Part shown: piece by piece, positions 8,099 through 16,584 of the stretch
How positions within the stretch are numbered: the stretch's first letter is position 1
Layout of the letters: the number at the start of each line of letters is the position of its first letter
Assembly: GCF_000970685.1 (NCBI RefSeq)
Contig: NZ_LAJB01000002.1
Coordinates: forward strand, 248,001 to 312,000
Direction: 5' to 3'
DNA length: 64,000 nt
Source: Domibacillus indicus
Lineage (GTDB): Bacteria > Bacillota > Bacilli > Bacillales > Domibacillaceae
Notes under the pieces: model-generated
The model's database searches: none
Seen by the model: only the letters and a program-made list of their open reading frames with translations
Told to the model about the DNA's origin: nothing
Program-made: the position numbers and the translations under genes

Positions 8099-9190
8099 TC
8101 ATCTTCTTTTTTTTCTGTTTTGTTCCTTGATGAATTTCCTGGCGTTTTTCATGCCGCCCATACTGCTGAACATATGATTTATCTTTTCTTTTTCAATCAT
8201 TTTAGAATTCAAGGCATCATATTTAGTTTCCCTTTTCAGTTTCCAGTAGCTTTCCAGTCTTTCAGCTGATAAGGTACCCTCTTGAATGGCTTTTTGCACG
8301 GCACAGTCTGGCTCACTGTTGTGCGTACAGTCGTTAAACCGGCAGCTGGAAGCAAGTTCATCAATGTCAGCAAAGGATTTTGTTAAATCCGCACGGAAAA
8401 CCCCAATTTCTCTCATGCCCGGAGTGTCGATCACAACGCCTGAATCCGGCAGCACAATCAGTTCACGTCTTGTCGTGGTGTGTCTGCCCTTATCATCATT
8501 TCTTATCCCACTTGTATCCAGTATAGTTTGGCCGATCAGGCAATTGATTAACGTCGATTTCCCAACTCCGGATGATCCTATAAACGCTGCTGTCTTACCG
8601 TTAGAAAGATACCCTTTTAAGGAGTGGTACCCTTCATCAGATGTACTTGTTGTAACAAGCACGTCTACGCCTATTGCAATAGAGGAAATTTCCTTAAGCC
8701 TTGTCTCTATTTCCTTGCATACATCTGATTTTGTAAGGACAATGACCGGCAATGCACCGCTATCCCAGGAAATAGAAAGGTACCGCTCCAGCCTTCGAAG
8801 ATTGAAGTCATTATTCAATGACATACAAATAAAAACGGTATCAATATTTGCGGCGACAATCTGAATATCTTCCCTGGAACCTGCCGCTTTCCGGGAAAAA
8901 ACACTTTTCCGAGCAAGGATATGGTGAATAATTCCATTTCCCTATGAATGATCTGTCCGGTCCACCATAACGAAATCGCCGACAGCGGGATATTTAGAAG
9001 GTTCTTTTACACTATAGAGAAATTTTCCCGACATCTCAGCAGCCATCTCACCATTTTCCGTAATCACTTTATATACATTTTTATATTGTGATGAAACCCG
9101 GCCTATAAAAAGATTTTTATACAATGCAGACTCCTGTATCCATTCTTCAGTAAGCCCCAGGTTTTCCAGGTTACTATTATTCAACTTCAT
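8099..9190 (-). pseudogene. rsgA: RsgA-like ribosome small-subunit-dependent GTPase, interrupted by an in-frame TAG
   Basis: This would be a 363-residue circularly permuted GTPase that helps mature the 30S subunit. An N-terminal OB-fold part (residues 1-82) is followed by G4 LTKSD, the P-loop GSSGVGKST, G3 DTPGMRE and a C-terminal zinc motif (CRFNDCTHNSEPDC). The frame is intact throughout except for one TAG at codon 83 (8944-8942), between the VDRTDHS and GNGIIHHILARK sequences. There is no frameshift: both halves lie in the same register. Translation may restart at ATG 8824, but that product lacks the OB fold. AGGAGG is only two bases from ATG 9190 but eight from TTG 9184, which is the likelier start. 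It resembles the second, non-housekeeping RsgA paralogue of Bacillus. Confidence 0.85.
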
Positions 9191-9728
9191 TTCCTCCTAA
9201 AGTTTAGTTCATAACCTTTGGGAGGCTTATGCATACGTTTATTTTGTGCATACCTCCCTATTTGTTACAATCTCGGCATTTTTTTGGCTATACATAAAAA
9301 CAGCATCTCCTTTCGATTACATATATGTTTTACTATATCACAAGTGTTCAGCCATTTTTTTAAGAGTCCGGTCAACAAAAGAGTTTTCATCTATATACTT
9401 ATTTTCAATTCATCATTATGTGTGGAATAGGTGTTCTTTAACACAAAATGGCCTGCTTCATACAAATAAAAACCGAGTGAGTCAGCATATTGATTCGGTT
9501 TTTTTCCTTTATATAGCTGTGACGCTTGAGTGTCTGGGCGCTTACTGACGGCTCTTCCTCTCGTATTTATCCGCCCCTTTTGCTTGCTTTTTCAGAAAAT
9601 ATTCGATTCCTCACAGTGTAAACATGCCCTTTCCGTTACTGGCGGTCTCAAGGGCTTTTCGCGGCTGAAAAAGAGGAGTTCGCTGCTGGATTCGAGAATG
9701 TACATACTGAGAACAGGAGGGAATTGGA
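9191..9728. other. Intergenic region, 538 bases, one weak hairpin
   Basis: The region lies between two divergent genes. The only structure I can support is a weak inverted repeat at 9467-9507 (AAAAACCGA / TCGGTTTTTTT), with a T tail reading rightward. I see no small gene with a ribosome binding site and no repeat shared with the rest of the window. Confidence 0.5.
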
Positions 9729-10469
9729 TTGAAGCAAAATATTTACGATAACGACACCTTTTTTAACGGGTACATGACCCTGCGCAAAAGCGGCGTAACC
9801 TACAACGATTTTATCGAACAGCCGGCTATAAAGTCTGTCCTTCCCCCTCTCCACGGAAAAACGGTGCTGGATGTGGGCTGCGGGATGGGCCAGTTTGCGG
9901 CATACTGCGTGGAAAACGGGGCGGCGTCGGTTTTGGGGATTGATATTTCCGAGAAGATGATCGAACAGGCGCAGCGTTCCAATCCGCACCCGGGCATCAC
10001 ATACAGATGTGTGCCGATCGAAGACTTTGAATCGCCGGGTCAGTCCTTTGATCTTATTGTCAGCTCTCTTGCTATTCATTATGTAGAAGATTATCCGGCT
10101 CTTGTGGGCAAAGTGAGCGGGCTGCTGCGCGGGGGCGGGGAATTTATTTTTTCAACGGAGCACCCCGTTGCCACGGCCCGCCAGAAAATGAACAACTGGG
10201 TGCGGGATGAGGAAGGCAACCGGCTGCACTGGGCGCTGGACAACTATCAGGAGGAAGGAATGCGGGAGCAGCACTGGTATATCGACGGCGTGATTAAATA
10301 CCACCGCACCCTTTCCACCCTGGTAAATACGCTGATCACCGGCGGGCTGGCCATTGAAAAAATGGTCGAACCCCAGTCCATTCCAGCGGGGCTTGAGCAA
10401 ATGCCCGATGTGGCGAACGAAAAAAGGCGCCCTTCTTTTCTGATCATACAATCAAAAAAGCGGCCTTGA
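9729..10469 (+). CDS. Class I SAM-dependent methyltransferase
   Basis: This 246-residue protein has a Rossmann methyltransferase core: motif I VLDVGCGMGQFA near residues 45-56, motif II acidic residue in VLGIDIS, and post-motif FDLIVSSLAIHYVED near 110-125. It belongs to the generic Methyltransf_11/25 group; the methyl acceptor is unknown. The start is TTG 9729, with AGGAGG eight bases upstream. A close paralogue survives only as a C-terminal remnant at 32650-32925 (matching the HWALDNYQEEGM...YHRTLSTLVNTLI region). A lipoprotein gene follows 27 bases downstream and may be cotranscribed. Confidence 0.9.
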   Translation: MKQNIYDNDTFFNGYMTLRKSGVTYNDFIEQPAIKSVLPPLHGKTVLDVGCGMGQFAAYCVENGAASVLGIDISEKMIEQAQRSNPHPGITYRCVPIEDFESPGQSFDLIVSSLAIHYVEDYPALVGKVSGLLRGGGEFIFSTEHPVATARQKMNNWVRDEEGNRLHWALDNYQEEGMREQHWYIDGVIKYHRTLSTLVNTLITGGLAIEKMVEPQSIPAGLEQMPDVANEKRRPSFLIIQSKKRP

Positions 10470-10496
10470 ATTATATTAAAAGAAGGACAAATTCAC

Positions 10497-10868
10497 ATGC
10501 ACAAAATACATTTAATCGTTTTCACCGTAATTGCTTTTTTTACCTTATCCGGCTGTGTCCAGGATGAACAAACTGCGGTGTCCTCCCCTCCCTCCGCGGA
10601 AGAAGTGCTGGAACAGGATACGGAGGCGGATCTTTTTCAATACAAAGATACCGTCTATCAAACGAATATTGACTGGGTGGATGAGCTGGAGCTGACGAAA
10701 AAGCAGGAAATCGGCGAAGTCCGGGCGGTTTTTTCCGGTGAAGATTCGTTTTCAAATGGAATGTCGACAAAGCTTCCGGCAGGAACAAAGCTTTATTCGG
10801 TTCAGGAGCGGGAGGATATTCTGATGTCCGGCGACGGAAAGAAATATCTTGCACTTTCGGAGGGCTGA
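10497..10868 (+). CDS. Small lipoprotein with C-terminal 'PAGTKLYSV' motif
   Basis: This 123-residue protein has a lipoprotein signal peptide with lipobox LSGC (Cys at about 20), an acidic linker, and a C-terminal beta domain containing KLPAGTKLYSVQ. The last segment resembles the lipoproteins at 18364 (YFPAGSAIYSIKG) and the broken one at 55731 (AYPEGSSLFAVKG), so they look like distant paralogues. The function is unknown. GAAGGA precedes the ATG. It sits between the methyltransferase and a small cytosolic protein gene on the same strand. Confidence 0.8.
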   Translation: MHKIHLIVFTVIAFFTLSGCVQDEQTAVSSPPSAEEVLEQDTEADLFQYKDTVYQTNIDWVDELELTKKQEIGEVRAVFSGEDSFSNGMSTKLPAGTKLYSVQEREDILMSGDGKKYLALSEG

Positions 10869-10937
10869 ATGCTGCGGCTTGAGTGCGGAAGGCGTTCCCG
10901 CTACAATGAAGCAAGGCCCTATGTGAGGAGTGATGGA

Positions 10938-11246
10938 ATGTCAAAGGAAATGGAAGATTTTATTGTCCAGAGCTATCAGAAAGAAGAAAATATGATGATT
11001 CTCGTGTTTGCGCAGTGGTGCATCAACCACGATCTCGATCCGGAGGCGCTGTATTTGGAGGCGTATCCGGACCAGGCGAAAAACCAGGCGCTGCGGGATG
11101 CCCTGGCGCTGACGGTTCCGAAGGAAGAAGCCGGCGAGGTACCGGATGAAACGCTGCTTGGCGTGCTGTCGCTGTTTGGCAATGATGACCTGGCGTTTGT
11201 GGTGACGCAGGAAATCGCCCGGCTCGGCAAGCAGAAAAAGCAATAG
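10938..11246 (+). CDS. Conserved hypothetical cytosolic protein, 102 aa
   Basis: I do not recognise a named family. The protein is small, acidic and helical (QWCINHDLDPEALYLEAYPDQ, then a conserved-looking LLGVLSLFGNDDLAFVVTQEI). It has no signal or membrane segment. The open frame extends upstream to 10869, but ATG 10938 has GAGGAG at seven bases and fits the codon pattern, so it is chosen. A strong terminator follows directly. Confidence 0.75.
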   Translation: MSKEMEDFIVQSYQKEENMMILVFAQWCINHDLDPEALYLEAYPDQAKNQALRDALALTVPKEEAGEVPDETLLGVLSLFGNDDLAFVVTQEIARLGKQKKQ

Positions 11247-11258
11247 CCGCGCAGCTGC

Positions 11259-11293
11259 AGAGAACCCGATATTCGCCGGGTTCTCTGTTTTAT
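11259..11293 (+). terminator. Rho-independent terminator
   Basis: Arms AGAGAACCCG (11259-11268) and CGGGTTCTCT (11277-11286) have an 8-nt loop and the tail GTTTTATT. It ends the transcript of the 102-residue protein. Confidence 0.9.
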
Positions 11294-11383
11294 TCTGCCG
11301 TAAAAAGCTAGTACCTAATCCCCTCTGCTTCATAGCAGAGCCCCTCTTAAACAGCGATCGTTATGTACCCGGCCCGTCAAAAA

Positions 11384-11425
11384 GCCCGCAGACATGCTCT
11401 TTGTATGAAAGGCGTGTCTGCGGGC
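11384..11425 (-). terminator. Terminator of the minus-strand yjcZ-type gene
   Basis: Perfect 11-bp arms GCCCGCAGACA and TGTCTGCGGGC lie 18 bases beyond the gene stop. Read on the minus strand the stem is followed by TTTTT. Confidence 0.88.
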
Positions 11426-11442
11426 GGCCGGCATTTATCATG

Positions 11443-11565
11443 TTAGTAGGCACCATGACCACCGTTAAGGTAAGCAGCACCTATAATGATCAAAAGGATG
11501 AATAAAACAACAATTAACGCAAAGCCGCCTCCATATCCGGCGCCTTCTGTTACAACTTCGCTCAT
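11443..11565 (-). CDS. YjcZ family sporulation miniprotein
   Basis: This 40-residue protein has a Gly/Tyr-rich N-terminus ([10 protein letters not shown]) followed by the hallmark hydrophobic stretch [17 protein letters not shown], as in the YjcZ family of Bacillus spore-associated membrane miniproteins. ATG 11565 is chosen because a purine-rich AAAGGGGGTG lies before it; the frame extends further upstream without support. It has its own terminator. A second family member lies at 12264 on the opposite strand. Expression in the mother cell or forespore is expected from the family, not shown by the sequence. Confidence 0.88.
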   Translation of the reverse strand: MSEVVTEGAGYGGGFALIVVLFILLIIIGAAYLNGGHGAY

Positions 11566-12263
11566 CCCGTTCACCCCCTTTCCATGCCCCAAAGGAAACA
11601 TCTCTTTTGGATACCGTTTGTTTTGTTCCGCTGCTGATCCAGGGGGATTTAACAAAAAACAGCCTGAACCGCGACTTCATACAAAGCATTCTTTCCTGGA
11701 AGCCCTATCCCTTCCTTTTGTAGTTTATGGAACAGGATGGGATATGGTGTGTGCAGAAAGCGGAGAGGAAGCGGATTTTTCACTTTCTAGCGCAAAACGG
11801 CTGACCGGGTTCCATCATTGCCGCTGTAAAATTCATCACCGGCCCCTCAAAATCGATGGCATGGCTTCTCTCCTTATGTCGTACTCCTTTATGCGGCACC
11901 TGAAGGAAGGAAAAATAAAAATGAAGCTCCTTTCCCCGCTCTTGAGCATATTTTATAAAAAAAGAAGAAAGCTTACGGATTTTCTTGAACAGGCTATATT
12001 CAAAAATCCGCAAGAAAACTTTATCCAGCCTATTTATCTTACAACTTTCAGCTTTTTTTCTTCTAAGCTCCTTTACGATTCCTTTTATCGAATTTGCAAG
12101 ACGGATATAAGAGATTTCAAAGCAATACGATAATCGGCCCGCCTCGCTTTTTTTGTTTATTATCAAAAAGAGAAAAGGTTTTTCTGGAATAATGCACCTG
12201 TCTATACCAAAAAAGACGGCCATTCATATAATGTATTAGATTCAAAGAAAGGAGGTGCAGCAT
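11566..12263. other. Intergenic region, about 700 bases, no supported gene
   Basis: This lies between the two divergent yjcZ-type genes. Open frames cross it on both strands but have poor composition and unconvincing start signals, and one merely runs antisense to the yjcZ gene. The part from 11900 to 12120 is markedly more AT-rich than its flanks. I see no terminator, repeat or RNA structure that I can name. Confidence 0.45.
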
Positions 12264-12368
12264 ATGGGTGGTTACTCAGGCGGTGGAAGCAATGGAAATT
12301 CAGGTTTCTTCCTGATCGTTGTTCTCTTTATCCTTCTTATTATCGTTGGTGCATCATGGAGCTACTAA
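12264..12368 (+). CDS. YjcZ family sporulation miniprotein
   Basis: This is a 34-residue miniprotein: a Gly/Ser-rich head (GGYSGGGSNGNSG) followed by [20 protein letters not shown], the single membrane segment typical of YjcZ. An almost perfect AAAGGAGGTG lies six to seven bases before the ATG. It is a paralogue of the gene at 11443. The PAP2-like gene starts about 150 bases downstream on the same strand. Confidence 0.88.
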   Translation: MGGYSGGGSNGNSGFFLIVVLFILLIIVGASWSY

Positions 12369-12519
12369 TCGGCATGCTTTATGCCATATGAGCCAACAAG
12401 CATACAGGGGCTGGGCGGCCCCTGTATTTTCAATTGGAAAAACCGCCTCCATACTGATGTATTTCAAGCAGGACTGGATGATCCTCATAAACAATAAGAA
12501 ACCAAAAGAGGTGAGAAAA

Positions 12520-13290
12520 ATGAAGCAACGCCTTCCCGGCAGTCCTGTTTTTACCCCGGGCTCCCCATCCAATTATCCACGGCTTTCTGATCCAGCTGGA
12601 GCTTCTCCGTCTTCATTCCCCGAAGAGCTTTTCCACTCTTCCTGGCCGCTCGTTTTTTTAAAACGGGATGAAAACGGCTGGTTTGCAGATCCAGCAGGAA
12701 ACTCCCTTCCATACGTAAAGCATCCTGGCACCATTGACTGGGATGAACAGCTGCTGCTTGTGGAGAAAACACTGAAACACCTGACTCCCAGACAAAAAGC
12801 GATAGCGCGCTACTGGGATACTGACAATGTGATCCAGAAATGCGCGGCGTCAGCTGACCGGTTATTCGGCATTCCTTTTACCCTTCAGCTGCCTCTTCTG
12901 CCGCTGCTTTTATCAATCCCAGAGGATATACATATTCTGGTTCTTCTCCCGGGTGCCATCCACGATGCCCTGATGGTTTGCTGGACCGTGAAGTACCGCT
13001 ACAAAACAGCCCGGCCCAATCAGCTGGGCAGCCCGCTGTCCTCGTTTCTGCCTACCCCCCGCCAGCCGTCTTTCATTTCCGCGCACGCCACGATAGCGGG
13101 AATGATGGCCGAGCTGCTGGGCGGCTTTTTTCCGGCTGAGCGAAACCGGCTGCAAAAGCTTGCGGAAGAATGCGCGGCTTCCCGCGTATACGGCGGCGTG
13201 CACTTTCCAGTCGACTGCAGCGAAGGGCTGCGGATCGGGCGGGCAATTGGGCGAAGCATTGCCGGTTTTTATTCCAGGCAGCCCGACTGA
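12520..13290 (+). CDS. PAP2/vanadium-dependent haloperoxidase-like protein
   Basis: This 256-residue protein has the three phosphatase/haloperoxidase motifs in order: KYRYKTARP (KX6RP type, about residues 157-165), PSFISAHAT (PSGH type, about 184-192) and SRVYGGVHFPVD (SRX5HX3D type, about 222-233). These residues bind phosphate or vanadate in the superfamily. There is no clear signal peptide or membrane bundle, so it fits the soluble haloperoxidase-like branch better than membrane PAP2 phosphatases. ATG 12520 is chosen because AGAGGTGAG precedes it; the frame is open further upstream. The substrate is unknown. Confidence 0.85.
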   Translation: MKQRLPGSPVFTPGSPSNYPRLSDPAGASPSSFPEELFHSSWPLVFLKRDENGWFADPAGNSLPYVKHPGTIDWDEQLLLVEKTLKHLTPRQKAIARYWDTDNVIQKCAASADRLFGIPFTLQLPLLPLLLSIPEDIHILVLLPGAIHDALMVCWTVKYRYKTARPNQLGSPLSSFLPTPRQPSFISAHATIAGMMAELLGGFFPAERNRLQKLAEECAASRVYGGVHFPVDCSEGLRIGRAIGRSIAGFYSRQPD

Positions 13291-13457
13291 CACGCCGCAA
13301 AAAAAAAGAAGCCCGGGTATTATTTTGCCGTGACGGTCTTTTTTTATGTTTGCAGGAGTTCCGGGCGGCCAGGAACGGAATCCCGCCCTCCCTCATTTTC
13401 CGCCTGTATTCGCAGACAATTCATTGTACTGGTCCTTATTGTCTTTATATGAAAAAT

Positions 13458-13488
13458 AACAAACCCTGAAACGATTTTCAGGGTTTGT
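13458..13488 (-). terminator. Terminator of the SDR gene
   Basis: ACAAACCCTGAAA pairs with TTTCAGGGTTTGT with a tiny loop. On the minus strand it is followed by TTATTTTT. It lies 22 bases past the SDR stop. Confidence 0.88.
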
Positions 13489-13510
13489 ATTATAATATAT
13501 ATCTTTAAAA

Positions 13511-14269
13511 TTAGTATGCGGTCCATCCTGCGTCAGCTGCGATCACTTGCCCATTTACGAAGCTTGATTCATCAGAACCTAAGAAAACAGCAAGTTGAGC
13601 AATTTCATCAGATTTTCCCGCACGTGGCATTGTACCGATACCAGTTGCTTGGCGCCCGGCTCCAAATTCAGAAATATTCGTCATAGAAGCACCGATGTTA
13701 GTCTCTACACCACCAGGGGCGATACCATTACAACGGATTCCAGAGTGGGCATACATATATGCAGTGTTTTTCGTTAATCCCGTAACCGCGTGCTTAGAGG
13801 CTGTATATGCTGCCCCTGCACGCGCACCACGCAAGCCACCTGCCGAAATATTGTTTACGATTACGCCATGTCCTTGTTCTAAGAAGATATTAACAGCAAT
13901 ACGCATTGCACGCATGACACCAGTAGTATTAACTGCAAATACGCGGTCCCATCTTTCATCAGAAATTTCTCCAACTGGTTCCATACCATCCATAATGCCT
14001 GCGTTGTTAACTAAAATGTCTAGCTTTCCATATGCTTCTTTGGTTTCAGTGAATAATTGCTCTAAGTCTGCTAATTCAGCAACGTTTGTACGGTTGGCAA
14101 TTGCCACGCCGCCATTATCGTTAATATTCTCAGCTACTGCTTGAGCACCTTCAAAATTATAATCAGAAACAACTACTTTTGCTCCTTCTTTTGCGTAAAG
14201 TTCTGCGATTGCCTTCCCCATTCCTGAAGCTGCGCCTGTTATGATGGCTACTTTATCTTTTAATCTCAT
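13511..14269 (-). CDS. SDR family oxidoreductase
   Basis: This 252-residue classical short-chain dehydrogenase has the cofactor motif TGAASGMG at 11-18, NNAG in LDILVNNAGIMDG, the catalytic Ser in NNISAGG and YTASK (Tyr-X3-Lys), and the C-terminal NGQVIAADAGWTAY of glucose/3-ketoacyl reductase-like SDRs. The substrate is unknown. ATG 14269 has AAGGAGG nine bases upstream. It is divergent from a TetR regulator at 14414, and the shared upstream region carries two similar palindromes, so it is probably repressed by that regulator. More AT-rich codons than the genes to its left hint at a separate origin. Confidence 0.92.
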   Translation of the reverse strand: MRLKDKVAIITGAASGMGKAIAELYAKEGAKVVVSDYNFEGAQAVAENINDNGGVAIANRTNVAELADLEQLFTETKEAYGKLDILVNNAGIMDGMEPVGEISDERWDRVFAVNTTGVMRAMRIAVNIFLEQGHGVIVNNISAGGLRGARAGAAYTASKHAVTGLTKNTAYMYAHSGIRCNGIAPGGVETNIGASMTNISEFGAGRQATGIGTMPRAGKSDEIAQLAVFLGSDESSFVNGQVIAADAGWTAY

Positions 14270-14292
14270 ATGATAAATCCTCCTTAAATATA

Positions 14293-14308
14293 TTGTACAA
14301 TTGTTCAA
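14293..14308. promoter_or_regulatory. Operator-like palindrome (SDR side)
   Basis: TTGTACAATTGTTCAA is a 16-bp near-palindrome (14 of 16 positions symmetric) about 25 bases upstream of the SDR start. It shares GTACAAT and its complement with the second site at 14363, as expected for a TetR-type repressor binding both. Confidence 0.65.
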
Positions 14309-14362
14309 TAAAATAATAATATTAAATTGTAACCGCATTCAATAATCAAAAAGAAGCAAATC

Positions 14363-14376
14363 GTACAATATTGAAC
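14363..14376. promoter_or_regulatory. Operator-like palindrome (TetR side)
   Basis: GTACAATATTGAAC is a 14-bp near-palindrome 38 bases upstream of the regulator's TTG start, matching the site at 14293. Two similar sites in a divergent promoter suggest autoregulation plus control of the SDR gene. Confidence 0.65.
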
Positions 14377-14413
14377 AAAAAACCAGAAAGTGTTTAATAA
14401 GGGAGAGATCTAT

Positions 14414-14965
14414 TTGAATAAACATGATTTGCGCGTTCTAAAAACAAAGCAAAATATACATTCGGCATTAACGAACCTATTAAAGAAGAAACCCTTAACT
14501 CATATAAAAGTAACTGAACTTTGTAAAGAAGCAAATATAAATCGTGGAACATTTTATTTTCATTATCAAGAAGTGGGAGATGTTTTTAAGGAGTTTTTTG
14601 AAGAAATCATGTTAGACTTAAAAAAATCTTATAACGAACCTTATTATCACACAGATTTTCTTAACGGAAAAACTTTGGACCCCAAAACAGTTCGTATCTT
14701 TCACCATATAAAAAAATATGAGGATTTTTACAAAATTGTATTTTCTCAAGAAGTATCTTCAGAATATTATTACATGTTATTCGATGAAATACGTTCATTT
14801 GGCCTTGAAAATGAACATGCTGTACACCAGGGAAAACTTAATAATTATTTACACTCCTACTCAGCCAATGCGATTATTGGATTAATCATTGAGTGGTATC
14901 GTCATGATTTTCAAGAATCCGCTGATGAAATGAATGTCCATTTGGTCAATATTCTTAAATTATAA
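14414..14965 (+). CDS. TetR/AcrR family transcriptional regulator
   Basis: This 183-residue protein has an N-terminal TetR DNA-binding domain (TKQNIHSALTNLL, HTH in HIKVTELCKEANINRGTFYFHY) and a C-terminal ligand domain with aromatic-rich helices (SEYYYMLFDEIRSF; NAIIGLIIEWYRHDF) like the TetR_C_7 group. The start is TTG 14414 with GGGAG about eight bases upstream; a GTG at 14390 is the alternative. It is divergent from the SDR gene, with paired palindromes between, so it is the likely local repressor. The ligand is unknown. Confidence 0.88.
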   Translation: MNKHDLRVLKTKQNIHSALTNLLKKKPLTHIKVTELCKEANINRGTFYFHYQEVGDVFKEFFEEIMLDLKKSYNEPYYHTDFLNGKTLDPKTVRIFHHIKKYEDFYKIVFSQEVSSEYYYMLFDEIRSFGLENEHAVHQGKLNNYLHSYSANAIIGLIIEWYRHDFQESADEMNVHLVNILKL

Positions 14966-15422
14966 AGGATAGGGACAGGGTTTCAGAAAAGCCATTCTGC
15001 GGGCAGGCTATCCCAACTATATTCAAACAGCACCGTCTATTAACTGTTACAAACAATAGTGTGTATTAATGAAATACAGATTATGAAGGATTATACTTAA
15101 ACTAACCGGGCGGTTTTTCAGTAACGATGGATTGTTTTTGCTGATTAAAGTAAAGGGGACATTTCTCTTAGAAGGATTTGCACCATCTGAAAAAATAAGA
15201 ACCCGCTAGTATGATGCATATGCGCTGGATTGTGGAAGTAATACCGGCAGACGCCTGCGAAAATCCGTTTCGTATTATGGTTCCATTCCTTTTTTAACGT
15301 GAAGCATGGCAGCCTGAATCATATAACCCCTCTTTTTTACAAATTACACCATTACCAGCCAGTAAAAAAAGAAGCAAAACGGAATGAAACGCGACGAATA
15401 TTTAAAAGAAATCGCGCCGTTC
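14966..15422. other. Intergenic region without a supported gene
   Basis: Short in-frame stretches occur (for example 15211-15297, plus strand, starting at an ATG-rich patch and encoding a terminal VIPADACENPFRIMVPFLF). None has a full gene structure or a ribosome binding site. It may hold worn remnants of lost genes. Confidence 0.4.
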
Positions 15423-15548
15423 TCACCCTGACACTTTAAAAGGAACAGCAAGGGTTCTCCCGTCCGGCTTCTTTTTCTTTTCATTCAGCACAAAAAAGTA
15501 GTCTGACGGATCATACTTCCCCTCCCCTTTGAAAGATCGCCGGTTTAA
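15423..15548 (-). pseudogene. Possible C-terminal gene remnant
   Basis: The minus strand reads in one frame for about 41 codons to a TGA at 15423 with protein-like composition (GEGKYDPSDYFFVLNEKKKK, then PDGRTLAVPFKVSG). There is no start codon or ribosome binding site in this frame. It looks like the tail of a deleted gene; the family is not recognised. Confidence 0.3.
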
Positions 15549-15586
15549 GCGAGGAACAGTGGACTCGATACAGCGCGCATGCCTGC

Positions 15587-15763
15587 TTAGTTATTTTCTC
15601 TTATTCGATTTCTAAAAACGTTTATACCTTCCCCAATAGCTGCCCCTGCAGCAAATATAACAATAGGCGCTGCAGTAAACTTGTTCCCGAGCACTGCCAT
15701 ATAAACAAAATAACCCGCCAGAAAAATGAATAAGAATGTCATGTACTTTTTCACAAAGAACAA
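15587..15763 (-). CDS. Small two-helix membrane protein
   Basis: This 58-residue protein has two hydrophobic segments (MTFLFIFLAGYFVYMAVLG and the API VIFAAGAAIGEGI stretch) and a basic C-terminus (RNRIRENN). The start is taken as TTG 15763 because GAGGTG lies six bases before it; the alternative GTG is part of that ribosome binding site. The function is unknown. It stands alone on the minus strand. Confidence 0.6.
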   Translation of the reverse strand: MFFVKKYMTFLFIFLAGYFVYMAVLGNKFTAAPIVIFAAGAAIGEGINVFRNRIRENN

Positions 15764-16087
15764 GTTAATCACCTCTTTTATATTGTCAGCGTCATGGTAA
15801 ACCTTTTTAATGCATTCACTCTTAAGTTTTCACGGGATTCTCTTGAACACAAGCCCTTTGATTGAAGAGTTTCTATCACTGGATTTATGTTAACAGTATT
15901 TTTTGAACTCATTCAATTCGTATCCATCAAGTCTGCTCCATAATATTTTTGCGTTACTTTTGAAAGCACTGCATCTAAATCTTCAAAATCCATCCCGTGT
16001 TATCTGGCCGCCAGAAAAAGTAAAATCTGAACAGTAATCATTGCACTTTTGCAGAATTATTTTTTCCATCTCCATCACTCCAGATCA
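15764..16087. other. Intergenic stretch containing a possible broken small ORF
   Basis: It holds only the frameshifted minus-strand reading frame at 15913-16069 described separately. The rest (15764-15912) shows nothing I can support. Confidence 0.4.
15913..16069 (-). pseudogene. Possible frameshifted small gene (about 51 codons)
   Basis: From ATG 16069 the minus strand encodes MEKIILQKCNDYCSDF and so on to TRDGF, then TGA at 15983-15985. The next frame continues smoothly with EDLDAVLSKVTQKYYGADLM to a TGA at 15913. Removing one T from the TTTT run at the join restores a single frame. It directly follows the membrane protein gene at 16088. The family is not recognised; it could be a real small gene with a sequencing error. 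Confidence 0.35.
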
Positions 16088-16417
16088 TTACGGCTGATAC
16101 CCCAGCATGGCGATAAATACAATGAACACCAGATAACAAAATCCAACCGGAATCATACTAATGCAAATTACGATTTTTTCTTTAGTGTTTTTCGCACTGA
16201 ACAGCCAAATGCAATACCCCCATATGAGGATGACGAGCAGTGGCCAGGCAAGGAAGGGAAAGTAATTGTCAACATACGTTGAATTCTGATCCCATCTTTC
16301 TTCGATCGGATGTCCCGCCGATTCCTCCCACCGCTTTTCTCGTCCTGTCAGAAAGACAAACAAAAGGATAACATAGTAGACAACCGTCCCCAGCAAAGCA
16401 CGCAAAAATAGCTTCAT
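16088..16417 (-). CDS. Small membrane protein, 109 aa
   Basis: Three hydrophobic segments are visible: residues about 3-27 (LFLRALLGTVVYYVILLFVF), about 57-75 (YFPFLAWPLLVILIWGYCIW) and about 83-107 (IVICISMIPVGFCYLVFIVF). A charged loop lies between the first two. The family is not recognised. ATG 16417 is chosen because AGGAG lies seven bases upstream; earlier in-frame ATGs lack spacing. A possible small frameshifted gene follows it closely. Confidence 0.7.
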   Translation of the reverse strand: MKLFLRALLGTVVYYVILLFVFLTGREKRWEESAGHPIEERWDQNSTYVDNYFPFLAWPLLVILIWGYCIWLFSAKNTKEKIVICISMIPVGFCYLVFIVFIAMLGYQP

Positions 16418-16546
16418 AATCATTCTCCTAATTTCCTCATCCTGCTTTCTCCATATTATCACTCACATCGCCATAAATTCAAAATTATTACAAAAATAGT
16501 GAGTAGACTTTATTTTGCTTAAGATTGGAGTTTATGCATAAATAAC

Positions 16547-16584
16547 AAGCAGCCATGAGAACCCGGTCATTCTCATGGCTGCTT
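16547..16584. terminator. Long inverted repeat, possible terminator
   Basis: AAGCAGCCATGAGAA (16547-16561) pairs perfectly with TTCTCATGGCTGCTT around an 8-nt loop. T tails are poor on both sides, so termination is plausible but not certain. Confidence 0.5.

Noticed and set aside
11486-12133. Plus-strand open frame of 215 codons across the yjcZ gap
   Set aside because: It runs antisense through the yjcZ gene and its ribosome binding site, and its product shows no domain or codon pattern like the neighbours.
11780-12223. Minus-strand open frame of 147 codons in the same gap
   Set aside because: No ribosome binding site, no family pattern; it overlaps the other frame without either being convincing.
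12319-12519. N-terminal extension of the PAP2-like protein
   Set aside because: It would overlap the end of the yjcZ-type gene and lacks a ribosome binding site; ATG 12520 has a good one.
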